From positions 1,846 through 14,683 of the forward strand of contig NAOQ01000777.1 in assembly GCA_002751075.1 (NCBI GenBank): 12,838 nt of DNA. Reading direction: 5' to 3'. Each line of letters starts with the position of its first letter. Positions within the stretch are counted from its first letter, which is position 1. The notes below the pieces were generated by a model. It did no database searches. It was given only the letters and a program-made list of their open reading frames with translations, and was not told the DNA's origin. Both the position numbers and the translations under genes were made by a program. The DNA is from Ichthyophonus hoferi (lineage: Eukaryota > Opisthokonta > Ichthyosporea > Ichthyophonida > Ichthyophonidae). Positions 1 through 9,318 of the stretch are shown in pieces.

Positions 1-88
1 TCAGTGGTTATTACTTAAATTAAATACATATTATTGGATAATAAATTTCTTAATAGCCCAATGATATCCTCTTAGGCTTATGATGGTG

Positions 89-126
89 CAGTTTGTGCAA
101 ATAGAATCAGTTTGTGCAAATAGAAT
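89..126. repeat. Perfect 19-bp tandem duplication
   Basis: The unit CAGTTTGTGCAAATAGAAT occurs twice head to tail (89-107 and 108-126) without a mismatch. Each copy contains GTGCAAAT, one base away from the octamer ATGCAAAT bound by POU-type factors. Perfect identity suggests a recent slippage event, in contrast to the diverged duplication just downstream. Confidence 0.9.
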
Positions 127-147
127 AGAAGTATGAGAATCTTCCGC

Positions 148-674
148 AGGAGAGAAGGTCAGGGGAAAAACAAAGTTCTTACATCTCCTGTTATTTTATA
201 ACGATGCTAGCAGTGATAATAATAATATATTATTGGTTGCTTTTGATTGAAAACTGGGCTCTGCTGTGGTTAGAAATATACATTACACTGTAATTTTGGA
301 AGAAGAAAAAGATAAAATTTTAAATCACTGATTAACTAATTACTTTAGCCATTGATCCAAGCGATCTAAGATTGGTTTGTGTTTATTACGGTTGATCTAA
401 CATTACTTTGCGATGGATCTCGTTGATCTGACAATAGTATTCGATTAAGTGGGAACTAACAAATGATTGGCATATTTGGGAATAAAAGTAAATGAGCAAT
501 TCTAACATAAAAAGTACATCTCACAGCTCTTCAAGGAAGAAATATTTTATACATTTGACTTTTAGTAATGTTTATTAGGGGGAAATTATGCTGGTGGACT
601 CTATTATTTTTATCTGAAATGGAATAATAATCAATTACACTCTTGGAGAATTGAAGCAGAATGGCGACCTTTCA
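148..674. repeat. Unit 1 of an old diverged tandem duplication
   Basis: Read by eye, this stretch matches the following stretch in two blocks. Block a is 148-290 against 675-818, nearly ungapped at an offset of about 527. Block b is about 300-670 against about 1246-1615, at offsets of 934-950. Shared anchors include the GGAGAGAAGG run at the start, AATTACTTTAGC (338 and 1288), and CACAGCTCTTC (522) against CACAACTCTTC (1456). No reading frame is conserved, so this looks like non-coding segmental duplication. A cluster of five GATC sites lies at 354-428. Confidence 0.7.
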
Positions 675-960
675 CTGGAGAGAAGGATATAGGAGATTTT
701 TTTTCCTTTTGTATCCTGCTATTTTATTATTATCCAAACAATAATAATAATATTTTATTATAGTTTGTTTTTAATGGAATACTTGGCCCTGGTGTGGCTA
801 TAAATACATATCCCTCAGTAGGTTTTTAAGGGGAAACCCCTAATAAAAATATCAAACGATCAACTAACGACAGTTGGGAATAGCAAGTAGACACATCGGT
901 ATTCCTGTACCATATATTTATTTATAAAGAGAAATAATACCAAATTAAAGAGTGTTTAAA

Positions 961-980
961 CGTGTATCTTTACATACACG
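961..980. other. Perfect 7-bp hairpin
   Basis: The arms CGTGTAT (961-967) and ATACACG (974-980) are exact reverse complements around a 6-base loop. It lies inside the segment present only in unit 2 of the upstream duplication. Function is unknown. Confidence 0.6.
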
Positions 981-1016
981 AAGTACAGATATACTAAGAC
1001 ACATTTTTATTATTAG

Positions 1017-1035
1017 ACAAGTCGGCAGGACTTGT
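1017..1035. other. Perfect 7-bp hairpin, GC-richer than its surroundings
   Basis: The arms ACAAGTC (1017-1023) and GACTTGT (1029-1035) flank a 5-base loop GGCAG. It is the second perfect short hairpin within 75 bp, in the same inserted segment. Function is unknown. Confidence 0.6.
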
Positions 1036-1625
1036 GTTAAGCAGGATGCCTAAAACAAGAGTTACCTAGATTCAAAAACAAATGATAGGAAATGGAATAT
1101 TTGTAGTCGCACAATCTCTGCCATTGGCTGGTTTAATATTGATTGATCATCTTTGATTGTCATTTAGTGCCAATAGATTGAATTAACTATTTTCCAGAAT
1201 ACCAATGTAATAATAATTTTTAATAATATTAAATGATTAAAACTATAAGAAGAAATACTCAAATTAATTAAATACTCCGGTTTTAGCAATTACTTTAGCG
1301 TTCGATCTAATCGATTGTATTAATTTGCCAACCAATAGTATTTGATCTAACATTGTTTTGTAATTTTGTCTGATTAAGTGAGAAATGGTGAACGATTGTC
1401 GTTAAGTGATAATAAAAACTAGATTATTTTTTTATGTAGCATAAGAAATATATCACACAACTCTTCGGGAAAGAATATTTTCTATCATGCATGTATTCTA
1501 GGGATATTTAATAGAGAAAATAATATTGGTGGGCTCTTTATGCTTTATGATGTTTTTTCTTGAATTGAGCAAATCAACCAATTATACATTTGAAGAGTAA
1601 TAGCATGACCTGGCAATGACTAAGG

Positions 1626-2241
1626 CGTACGTGATCCAGTAAGGTCTGGCCAAAATAAGTCACGTAGGGATCACGAAATTTAAATAATAAAAATAGCCCT
1701 AAATGACCGCAGGTGGGTAACCTGACTTAACTATTTGCTAAGACAAAGAAAACCCCAAATAATTAATGTTAAGTATTTAATGTTCGTTTAGTCATTGCAC
1801 TCTCTTGATAAAAATTCAGATATGTGATTAGATTATAGACGTCAGATAGAAGTAACCACCGATTGCTTTCAATAACTGTAGCGCGTGATACAATTAGATT
1901 TTTTTATTGGCGTACTGATCAATGAGATTCATTTTACTAGGACGGAGGAGGGCAGAGAAGCAAAGGCACATGTAGACATGCATGACTCTAACAGGGTAAT
2001 TCCATTTGTGACGCTATTATGTCTATTGCATGGTCTATTGGCCGTCTATTTAAAGCCAATGAAATAGGGCGCATATAAAGTAAGTAAATTTACTATATTT
2101 ATTTATCATACTATTTTCCTTTTACTATTTAACTGTTGTAACAATATAATTATTAAATAAATTTCTTATTTAACAAAAAAATTTTTTAATAATAATGCCT
2201 TTCATTTTCTACTTTAATTATGTAAACAAACATTACATAAT
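1626..2241. other. Intergenic stretch upstream of gene 1
   Basis: No gene is supported here. An inverted repeat CGTGATCC (1630-1637) / GGATCACG (1668-1675) encloses 30 bases. CCAAT motifs occur as ATTGG at 1906-1910 and 2037-2041 and as CCAAT at 2056-2060; the last two form an inverted pair, ATTGGC and GCCAAT. The rest is AT-rich and without visible structure. Confidence 0.5.
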
Positions 2242-2291
2242 CCAATATGATTGGCTATCCTTTTTACATTGTTTACTATACCGTATATATA
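2242..2291 (+). promoter_or_regulatory. Candidate promoter of the FAD oxidoreductase gene
   Basis: An inverted CCAAT pair (CCAAT at 2242-2246, three bases, ATTGG at 2250-2254) lies about 30 bp ahead of a TATA-like string GTATATATAC at about 2283-2292. Transcription would then start near 2315, giving a 5' UTR of about 70 bases before the ATG at 2384. Spacing and order fit an NF-Y plus TATA promoter; the start site itself is inferred. Confidence 0.55.
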
Positions 2292-2383
2292 CCCAGCCGA
2301 GGGAAGTAAACCATTTATAGATTGAAGTTGATTTGGTAATTTTTGTTGGCTTTGGTGTGGTTATTTATGTATCTGTTGTAGTA

Positions 2384-3901
2384 ATGACGGGACACATGCC
2401 CCCAAAATCCTCCCAAACTATGCCACCATTCCGTGTAGGAATTATTGGTGGTGGTGTAGCAGGCTCTACTCTAGCCGAATATCTTGGTCGAGTAGATGGA
2501 ATGTCAATTACACTTGTGGAGAAGTCTCCATTCCTTGTTAGCAGAACTCCTTTTTGTCACCTGCACGCAGGCGGCCTCCTCTATGCTTTAAATGTTCCCG
2601 AGTCGGAGGCACGCATGCTATTATATCATTCAATTAAGTTTGCTTCATGGTTTCCACAAAGTGTAATCAACCGACCTACAGTGGTTGGTATTAGGAAAGA
2701 ATGCACCGATGACCCTGCTATTCTTGTGGAAAGATGTGAGATTGCAAAAGAAGAATACGAGAAACTTGTATCACAAGGAATGCCAGAGGTTCTTGGCCCT
2801 ACTAAAGATTATTATAAATCATATTCTCGGGCCGATCTCTTGGACCTGAGGGATATGAAACCAGTGGTAAGTGTCAATGAGAAAACATACGATGATTACA
2901 TGGCCGATTTTTCACGCATGGTTGACCTGGACTCAATCCAATATCCCGTAGTGTGTGTTAAGGAATCTGGTATCGCTATGGTTCGAGTAGGGGCCACTCT
3001 TGATCTTGTACTTAGTGATAAAGAGAAAGACGACAATGCAAACCTTCGTGTACTTAAACAGACTACTGTTGATTCAGTGGCCTGTAATTCAAAAGGGGAG
3101 TATGAGGTGATCACTATCTCTGTACACGGTGAACAAACCCATCATATATTCGACTATCTAGTTAATGCAACAGGTGGCGATAGCTCTGCTTTTGATGCCT
3201 TAGTTCCTGGGTGCCCTTCTACACCAGCCCTTGTTGAACTGAAATCTTCCTATGTTGTATCTCTCCCTGACACCCTTGAATTAGTATCAGTTGGTCATTT
3301 ACTTCCAGAGATAGCACTATTAGGTACCCGAGGCAGTCCACACGGAATGGTTCAGATTACTCCATATGGTAGTGGTTACTATCAGATACACGCCATGTCC
3401 CAGAACGCCACCTTGTTCAATGGTGGGCTAGTCAAATGTGACCCTTCTCCCTCCTTCTCTCCTGATCTTCAAACAATAGTTGATTATGGATTTGATACAC
3501 ATACACTTAAATCTCGTTCTAACTCAACCATAGAGCATGCAGCTAAAGTTTCTCCAGGTTTCTCCGAGGCTACCAGCTCCGACATACCTCTATGGGGTGT
3601 TCAGTTAATCATAGGAACGGATGCTGAAAAACGGAGTGGTGATGCAGAATTTCCTATGGATGGATACGCCAAGATGGTAATTGTGAAAGGTATATCTGCT
3701 GTGGTTGCGGCTGAAACTGTTCTACAAAATATACTTGACTACCCTGCTCTACATGTCCCTCGAGTGGAATTACAAAAAGTACTCAACCTAGCTACCCCTT
3801 TAGTTGTGAAGGATTCTCCAAGACTACGTTCACATGCAATTACTTTGGCAAATGCTCGTAATTTCCCAGAGGAATTCGCTATAGTTGGATGGGAGAAGTA
3901 G
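2384..3901 (+). CDS. Single-exon FAD-dependent oxidoreductase, bacterial-like
   Basis: This encodes a predicted flavoprotein of 505 residues that should bind FAD and oxidise a small substrate I cannot name. A Rossmann fold sits near the N-terminus: GIIGGGVAGSTL with the G22-x-G24-x-x-G27 pattern, and strand ITLVE ending in Glu46, the residue expected to hold the ribose of FAD. Next comes PFCHLHAGG (residues 56-64). NATGGD at 261-266 is the usual second FAD contact of this superfamily. A C-terminal segment PMDGYAKMVIVKG (424-436) resembles the FAD-closing end of the DAO-like family. ATG 2384 is the first ATG after an in-frame stop at 2318; ATGs at 2396 and 2420 are alternatives. There is no intron and, from ATG 2384, no signal peptide or membrane helix. 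The layout recalls uncharacterised oxidoreductases of marine gammaproteobacteria (from memory, not searched), so bacterial origin is plausible. Eukaryotic promoter elements argue against contamination. Confidence 0.88.
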   Translation: MTGHMPPKSSQTMPPFRVGIIGGGVAGSTLAEYLGRVDGMSITLVEKSPFLVSRTPFCHLHAGGLLYALNVPESEARMLLYHSIKFASWFPQSVINRPTVVGIRKECTDDPAILVERCEIAKEEYEKLVSQGMPEVLGPTKDYYKSYSRADLLDLRDMKPVVSVNEKTYDDYMADFSRMVDLDSIQYPVVCVKESGIAMVRVGATLDLVLSDKEKDDNANLRVLKQTTVDSVACNSKGEYEVITISVHGEQTHHIFDYLVNATGGDSSAFDALVPGCPSTPALVELKSSYVVSLPDTLELVSVGHLLPEIALLGTRGSPHGMVQITPYGSGYYQIHAMSQNATLFNGGLVKCDPSPSFSPDLQTIVDYGFDTHTLKSRSNSTIEHAAKVSPGFSEATSSDIPLWGVQLIIGTDAEKRSGDAEFPMDGYAKMVIVKGISAVVAAETVLQNILDYPALHVPRVELQKVLNLATPLVVKDSPRLRSHAITLANARNFPEEFAIVGWEK

Positions 3902-4317
3902 AAGTAATATATATATACATAATACCAGTATGGAGAATACTCGAGGGTGAAGAAAGATATGCACACGTGACTTTTTTTTATTGTTTTCATTACTATGACG
4001 TACGCTGAGAGGCTTTGAATATATATGGATAGGCTTGACTTTAATTTTTATCTTGAATAATAGCAGTTATTTTCTATGTTTCTATATTAATTATATATAT
4101 ATATAGTACAGTGGCCAGTTTTAATGCCAGGGAAGGATATATGAGATATAATGGTCAAACAATGGTAGTTGCCGTAAATATCACTAATCTTATGTCATTG
4201 TTTATAATATATACCATGAGGTTATTTTAGTTTGTTGGTTTTTGTTTTTAAACAAGTTTTAGGATCCTATCACCATTTCATTCTTAATTTTTTGCCTTTA
4301 CATTGCTCTAAAATAAA
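3902..4317 (+). other. Probable 3' UTR of the FAD oxidoreductase gene with poly(A) signal
   Basis: After the TAG stop the sequence turns AT-rich, with a short TA run at about 4092-4104. The first clear canonical AATAAA on this strand is at 4312-4317, about 410 bases beyond the stop. Cleavage would follow some 15-25 bases later. A variant signal closer to the stop cannot be excluded. Confidence 0.35.
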
Positions 4318-5844
4318 TAAACAACAAAGGCAATTAACTATAAATATTAAGTTGTTGTTGTTAAATGGTACCTCGCCTACATCTATATTTAGTACTATAC
4401 AGTAATTCCAAAGTTTTTATAGGCTTGGTTTAATGTAACTAACGTAGTAGGTGAAAAATGAATATTATTCCGCCTTAATTGTCCCCAAAAATGTCTACTT
4501 AGTGGGAAGGGGCCCATCTTTTTATGCAGACTACATGCTAATAGTGTCTTACAAACGTAATATAATGGCTAATAACATGTAAATGGCAGTACCTTAATAG
4601 GATATTTTAATATGTTGTATATTGAAATATAATCACAGAGGCTATATTGGCACGGTTTTAATATGTAAATGTCTGAATACAGTTCTATATCTTGGCTAAT
4701 ATTTTTAACTCAAAAGATGTTTCAATTTTCAAAAGTTAAAGTGGCTGTTGTGACAAGCGGACCATGAGATTATTGGACCAATATTAGCTGATAGAATGAA
4801 GTTATTACTGAGTAAATCGAGTAATCAATACATATTATACATGAACACTTATGTCAATGAGGGAATTGGTTAATTTGCCATCTAAATGAGGGAGGATACA
4901 GGGGGTATTCGAATATCGAAGTTAAAATCAGATAATTCTATTGGGTCTCTGCAACCTATCGGGAGTTGCATTATCCCATAATATCTTTTTGATCAGTCCC
5001 AATTTACAAATTTACAATAATAAATACAAGTATACAGGTCTTAACCGCTGCAACCCGCATGCCTGTGTACGTGTACAACCTAGATATCGGTAAATACGAA
5101 TATATTCGTGACACTAAACTTTACGTTTATTTATTATTTGTTAAACAATATCAAAATATATTTTTATATATAGTCCTATTATATATACAACACCCAACTG
5201 GCTACCCCGAAGCCTATGGACAAGTCATTAGAACTATCACATAATCTTATATTATATATTAAGTCTCACATAGCTCTAAACATGGATAAACACCTTTAAA
5301 AACTACTTTGTTATCTTGTTACCAATGTGCTGTCTATTTTTCTTTTAATGCTCAAGTAAAGGAAACGTGGCTCAGTAATATTTTAATGCAAGGTGTAAAA
5401 TATGTTGAATAAACACATCATACAAGTGATTTTGTTTTATTTTTTAAACAAGGGAGATTTTGAGCATGGTTTTCTGCGGCTGCCTTGCTGGACTATTAAT
5501 GACCTCTGTGTTCTTACTCTTAAATAATGAAGTTATAATCCCAGCGTAAATATCAGTCTATGAATATTCCTTCACAAAGCAACAATATTGGAATTTAGAT
5601 ATCAACCAGTGGCCGAGTTAGAATAAATATTGCTATGCACCATCTAAATCTGTGTTCGGCTCGAACCTGCTTGTAATTCACTACTTAGGCCTACCTATTG
5701 TTATTATGCTTATATTTCCAAGATGTGGTCATTAAATGTGACTGGTATCTTTCATACTTACATTTTCTGTTTGCTTTTCTTGTAACATACATGTTGTAAT
5801 TGCACATTATAGCATATTGTTTGTATTCATGAATTTAACCATCC

Positions 5845-5996
5845 CTGCCGTAGTAATTTCTGTTTTGCGGATCAAGTCAGAGAGAGTACAACGTATACCA
5901 GAGAGCCACAAATAAATGGAAGATAAGCAGGCATTGGTATAATTATTAAGTTATAAGATTGCTAACCACGGATTAATAATAACGTAACTACGGCAG
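5845..5996. repeat. Possible short terminal-inverted-repeat element (152 bp)
   Basis: CTGCCGTAGT (5845-5854) and ACTACGGCAG (5987-5996) are perfect 10-bp inverted repeats, GC-rich against an AT-rich background, enclosing 132 bases without an open frame. This is the shape of a small non-autonomous DNA transposon, but I see no clear target-site duplication at the edges, so chance remains possible. Confidence 0.3.
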
Positions 5997-6016
5997 CTTT
6001 CAAATGCCCATGCCAT

Positions 6017-6060
6017 CGTTATTATGATGGACTATTATTATGTTCTCCATTATAATAATG
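6017..6060. other. 15-bp hairpin
   Basis: CGTTATTATGATGGA (6017-6031) pairs with TCCATTATAATAATG (6046-6060) over all 15 positions if two G-U pairs are allowed, with a 14-base loop. It starts 20 bases after the right arm of the 152-bp inverted-repeat element. It could be a remnant of a larger palindrome or a transcribed stem; there is no evidence of expression. Confidence 0.45.
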
Positions 6061-6963
6061 TCATCTGAGCCAATAAAATCAAACAAACCAAGAGGCGGCA
6101 AAATACGACATCGATAATCAATCTATTCAATGGTGCCATACACGACCCTTTCTCCAAATTATACAGTTTTCTATATTTTCATATATATATATATATATAA
6201 TAATAAAATATTTCCTTTTATTTAGCTATGGTTTTACTGATAAGAGAGTAAGGAAATAGAAATGAGAATTTCTTGAGGGGCATTACCGAGCCACTTGTAA
6301 AATCTAACAGAACATGCTACCCAGTAGGTGTTCTATTGGTTACTTCGTGAAAATGTTATGTCGTATATTAGACAAACTTATGCTCAAATGGCCGTCAATC
6401 ACAAGAGCAGACTTCTGTAATACAGCTTCGATCACTAAGGTTGCTAAAATTCCTTTACAAAAATAAATCCACTAGGCCAAAATTAATAATTATGTAAGGG
6501 TTTAAGTTATTTAAAATACACATATATATATATTCCCGTGTGACTATGACGAATCGTGTCGGACCATGACCTGATCGGATATTTGAAATTGAAGCTATTA
6601 TAAGGAGCGCGGCAGCGAATGATTTTGCTTAATTGTCTTGGGGCACAGAAAATAAAATGTGATCGTAATTCCTAAAACACTCAATTTTTTTTAAGAAAAA
6701 AAAAAAAGATTAGTGCAAAGATTTCTAAACGATTGATTTGGAAAGAAAAAAATGCTACTCCTGATGATTAGCAGTTATTTATATATTTAGAGTGAGTCTA
6801 CATATTCACGTAGATAATTTATTTTGAATTTATAATAATAAAAAACCTTAAGAACGAGCTGTCGTATTATCTGCATGTGCATCTAAATAATGATGAAAAA
6901 GAAAGATTTTGCACATTTGTGGACACATTATAAATATCTTAACTGCGGGGGGTTATCATTGAT

Positions 6964-7260
6964 CCAATAAAATTTATACCCTAGCGATAAGCCAATGATA
7001 AGCGGAGACAGAGAAAATCTAGCCAATATATCACAAGATGCTCTCCTAGCCAATAATACTACAATAAAGCTTGACAGAATCCTATTGAATCTATTGCGTG
7101 AACCACACCTCCAACAAACTTACGCACCATGTTTGATGAACTTTTTTGATCAGATATGCAGATAATGTATGTGATGGAGTAGCACTTGCACAAATTCAAA
7201 AAAAAAAATTGTGTTGAAGCTGTAATTTAAAAGTTTATCATTTTTTGACTTTATATATAT
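6964..7260 (+). promoter_or_regulatory. Candidate promoter of gene 2 with four phased CCAAT boxes
   Basis: Four CCAAT boxes in the same orientation lie at 6964-6968, 6992-6996, 7023-7027 and 7050-7054, with start-to-start spacings of 28, 31 and 27 bases. Three of the four read GCCAAT. A TATA string is at 7252-7260, about 100 bases before the ATG. Repeated CCAAT boxes about three helical turns apart are a known mark of NF-Y-driven, often mitotic, promoters. TTCAAA at about 7195, the reverse complement of a CHR-like TTTGAA, lies between them and the ATG. Use by NF-Y is inferred. Confidence 0.5.
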
Positions 7261-7358
7261 TAAAATTACTACCAGTACAATATATTTGAGTAAACTCAAT
7301 AATCTATGTTAGGTTAGCTATAAGGAAATAAGAAAGTTCTCTATCGCATCCACATACA

Positions 7359-8526
7359 ATGACTGACAGGAAGGATAATGCCGATTTGAATTGTTCTTGT
7401 AGCATTGATAACCTTGAGAAACGTATTATTTTACCAAGTGAGTCCAATACTATTGTGACTCAAGACGAAACCTCTTATGAATGGTGTTCAAGCAATATTT
7501 TTTCTACAGATTCTGATATCAATGCAAAGGAGAAACCATGGGAACACTCGCACCATCCAGCACTGACTTGCACAGAAGAATGTACAGTTTTTGAAAACAA
7601 AACAAACCAAACAACTGAATTTATGACTATCTCTAAAATTTTGGATGATGGCAATGAGTATAATATAGAATGGACACCCTCTGAGTGGCAGGACCTTGAT
7701 GTACAATCACCGGATATCTCTACTATGTCCTTGCATGATATTAATATGTTGTTGTGCCGCCTTTCAATTGAAGAAAATGTTGCCGTGAGTGACCGACAGG
7801 TAAATCATTATAAAATATATAAAAATCTAATACAATATTTTCTCGTTTTCAATCGATTGCATCTTTTTAAAATATGCATATTTAGACACAAGCGTATAAA
7901 AGTGTGAATATATATATACATACATGCTTGTACTCATTTACATTTATCAATATATATAATACATATAGTGCAAACTGTTAGTAATTTATTGTTTTATATT
8001 GCGTTGTACCATTATTGCATAAGATGAATGCTATTTCATCTACCCATTATTTTAGTTGTAACTCTGGCAAATATGAGGAAAAAATATATGCTGATGCAAT
8101 CTTTATTTTTAAATTACCGAGTTAAAAAAATGTGAAATTAATATTTAAACCCCACTTGTGTTACATACAAATATATTAGATTTTATGGTTTTATTACACT
8201 TATCCTTTTTATTATAATTAAGTTGATTTGGTTATTTGTTAAATTATATTTTTTTTTGTGTTTTTATTACTTTTTTGTCCATATTTACGCTTATATAATT
8301 TTGAGTGTATATATTTACCATGTCTCTATGCATGTAGTATATCTTCTATCTGGTCTAAGTCTAGTGTCTATATCTGTACATTCTAACCATTATGCGTGGC
8401 TGTTATATAAATTAAAAAATTCATATTCTATCTATTAAAAACATTTGAATATATAAAACGTAGAAAATCAAATAATATAAATTACTAAAATGTTGGCTAA
8501 TAATGCATAATTTTCTCAAATGCATA

Positions 8527-8558
<32 letters not shown>

Positions 8559-9107
8559 CATCTATATATAATGTAATAAATTAAATAATATGAAAAAGTT
8601 CTAAAACATTCGTTTCTATTTATTTGCTTTTTTATTGCATATATTGTATGCACAAACACATCCAAACTTGCAAACACTTTCAATTCCTTCATACAGTTAC
8701 AATACACCATGGAAAAAGAACAAATCATGCAAATACTAGAGGCACAATACAAACACCAGGCAGAAGAGATAAAGGAGGCAAGAAAAGCTCGTATGCGACA
8801 GCAATGGGAGGATTATCAGCGTACATTATTTTCAATTACTTTAGCAGAAGGTCCTACAACTCCCATAACAGACCCTAAACTCGGCTCTGAACTTAGTGAA
8901 TTCCAGCCTCCAGTGTGGTTTGTTCCGCTAGATACTAGTTGTACCACTCAGGCTGAAATCTATCATAAGGTAGTAAAGAAACATCGGTTTGACTATAAGG
9001 CGTTTATGGATAAATTGAAAGGAAAGCAGTTATCATCCTCATCTCCAGATCAGGTTAAAGCTACAGAGAGAAAGAAAGAGAGTAGGCCTGTGTCCGCTTA
9101 TCTTTAG
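7359..9107 (+). CDS. Two-exon gene, 283-residue protein of unknown family (exons 7359-7799 and 8697-9107)
   Basis: Exon 1 codes for 147 residues and ends CAG|GTAAAT; exon 2 begins after TTCATACAG and codes for 136 residues to TAG. Both junctions are phase 0, and the frame upstream of the ATG at 8709 stays open exactly to the acceptor, so the join is well supported. ATG 7359 follows an in-frame TAA 30 bases earlier. I do not recognise the family. The N-terminal 120 residues are acidic, Ser/Thr-rich and probably disordered, with several cysteines. Residues about 124-192 look helical and may form a coiled coil crossing the junction (IMQILEAQYKHQAEEIKEAR, then WEDYQRTL). A conserved-looking segment FQPPVWFVPLD (216-226) and a basic Lys/Arg-rich tail ending in RPVSAYL follow. 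No signal peptide or membrane helix is visible. A donor-like CAG|GTTAAA at about 9055 could give a shorter alternative end. Confidence 0.75.
7800..8696 (+). other. Phase-0 intron of gene 2 (897 bases)
   Basis: It starts GTAAAT and ends in a pyrimidine-containing TTCAATTCCTTCATACAG. It is strongly T/A-rich, with open frames made only of hydrophobic low-complexity codons (8223-8438) that I reject as exons. A TATATG hexamer microsatellite sits near 8525-8558. Confidence 0.7.
8525..8558. repeat. TATATG microsatellite
   Basis: At least four tandem TATATG units followed by a degenerate TATATGTAC lie inside the intron of gene 2. This is a simple repeat with no assigned function. Confidence 0.8.
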
Positions 9108-9312
9108 ACTAGCATAGAGGTCAAACGACTTTTGTTTCATAAAAGCCAATACCGTGCATACGTTAATATATGTCTTGTATGGACAGATAATTAATACTTT
9201 ATAGTGACAAATTAATATTTAATATTTTCTTTTGTTTCCCAGTTATGGGTGCTGTTGTTAGAGTCAGTGTTGCTATACTATTGCTATCTGTTAAACCATT
9301 AGGTACTTGTCC

Positions 9313-9318
9313 AATAAA
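9313..9318 (+). terminator. Candidate poly(A) signal of gene 2
   Basis: AATAAA lies 206 bases after the stop codon at 9105-9107. A second AATAAA at 9415-9420, followed by a further ATAAAA, is an alternative. Either gives a short 3' UTR. Confidence 0.4.

Larger units (their letters stand above)
675..1625. repeat. Unit 2 of the tandem duplication, with about 420 bp extra
   Basis: This is the second copy of the 148-674 unit. The two matching blocks are interrupted here by roughly 820-1245, which has no counterpart in unit 1, so either unit 2 gained an insertion or unit 1 lost that piece. The copy begins with a TATAAATA string at 799-806 and a 5-bp stem AGGGG-AAA-CCCCT at 829-841. The extra piece holds the hairpins at 961-980 and 1017-1035. 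I see no coding potential. Confidence 0.65.
4318..6960. other. Long intergenic stretch, no convincing gene
   Basis: Short open frames occur (for example 5059-5244) but lack splice context or recognisable protein sequence. Notable items are the 11-bp palindrome ATTGGACCAAT (4772-4782), the palindrome CGAATATATTCG (5097-5108), an (AT)n run around 6181-6199, a T8/A12 pair at 6685-6707 and the two inverted repeats listed separately. The remainder is AT-rich spacer. Confidence 0.5.

Noticed and set aside
1885-2067. 60-codon open frame on the plus strand
   Set aside because: It opens on a GTG, has no splice context, and the sequence looks like AT-rich spacer; no recognisable protein feature.
2896-3114. 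Minus-strand frame inside gene 1
   Set aside because: It is antisense to a well-supported flavoprotein and Ser/Arg-rich in the way antisense shadows are.
5059-5244. 61-residue frame starting at a true ATG, with a hydrophobic Tyr/Leu-rich middle
   Set aside because: The composition follows the local TA-rich DNA, there is no promoter or poly(A) signal at suitable spacing, and no family is recognisable.
5658-5670. Minus-strand GCAGGTTCGAGCC, close to a tRNA or SINE B box
   Set aside because: The surrounding bases do not form a T arm, and no A box lies at the right distance, so neither a tRNA nor a tRNA-derived SINE is supported.
6685-6707. T8-AAG-A12 tract, considered as the poly(A) tail of a retroposed copy
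   Set aside because: No gene-like sequence or flanking target duplication is visible beside it; simple slippage explains it.
8223-8438. 71-codon hydrophobic frame inside the gene 2 intron
   Set aside because: It has no ATG at its 5' end and consists of T-rich low-complexity codons; neither end has a good splice site.
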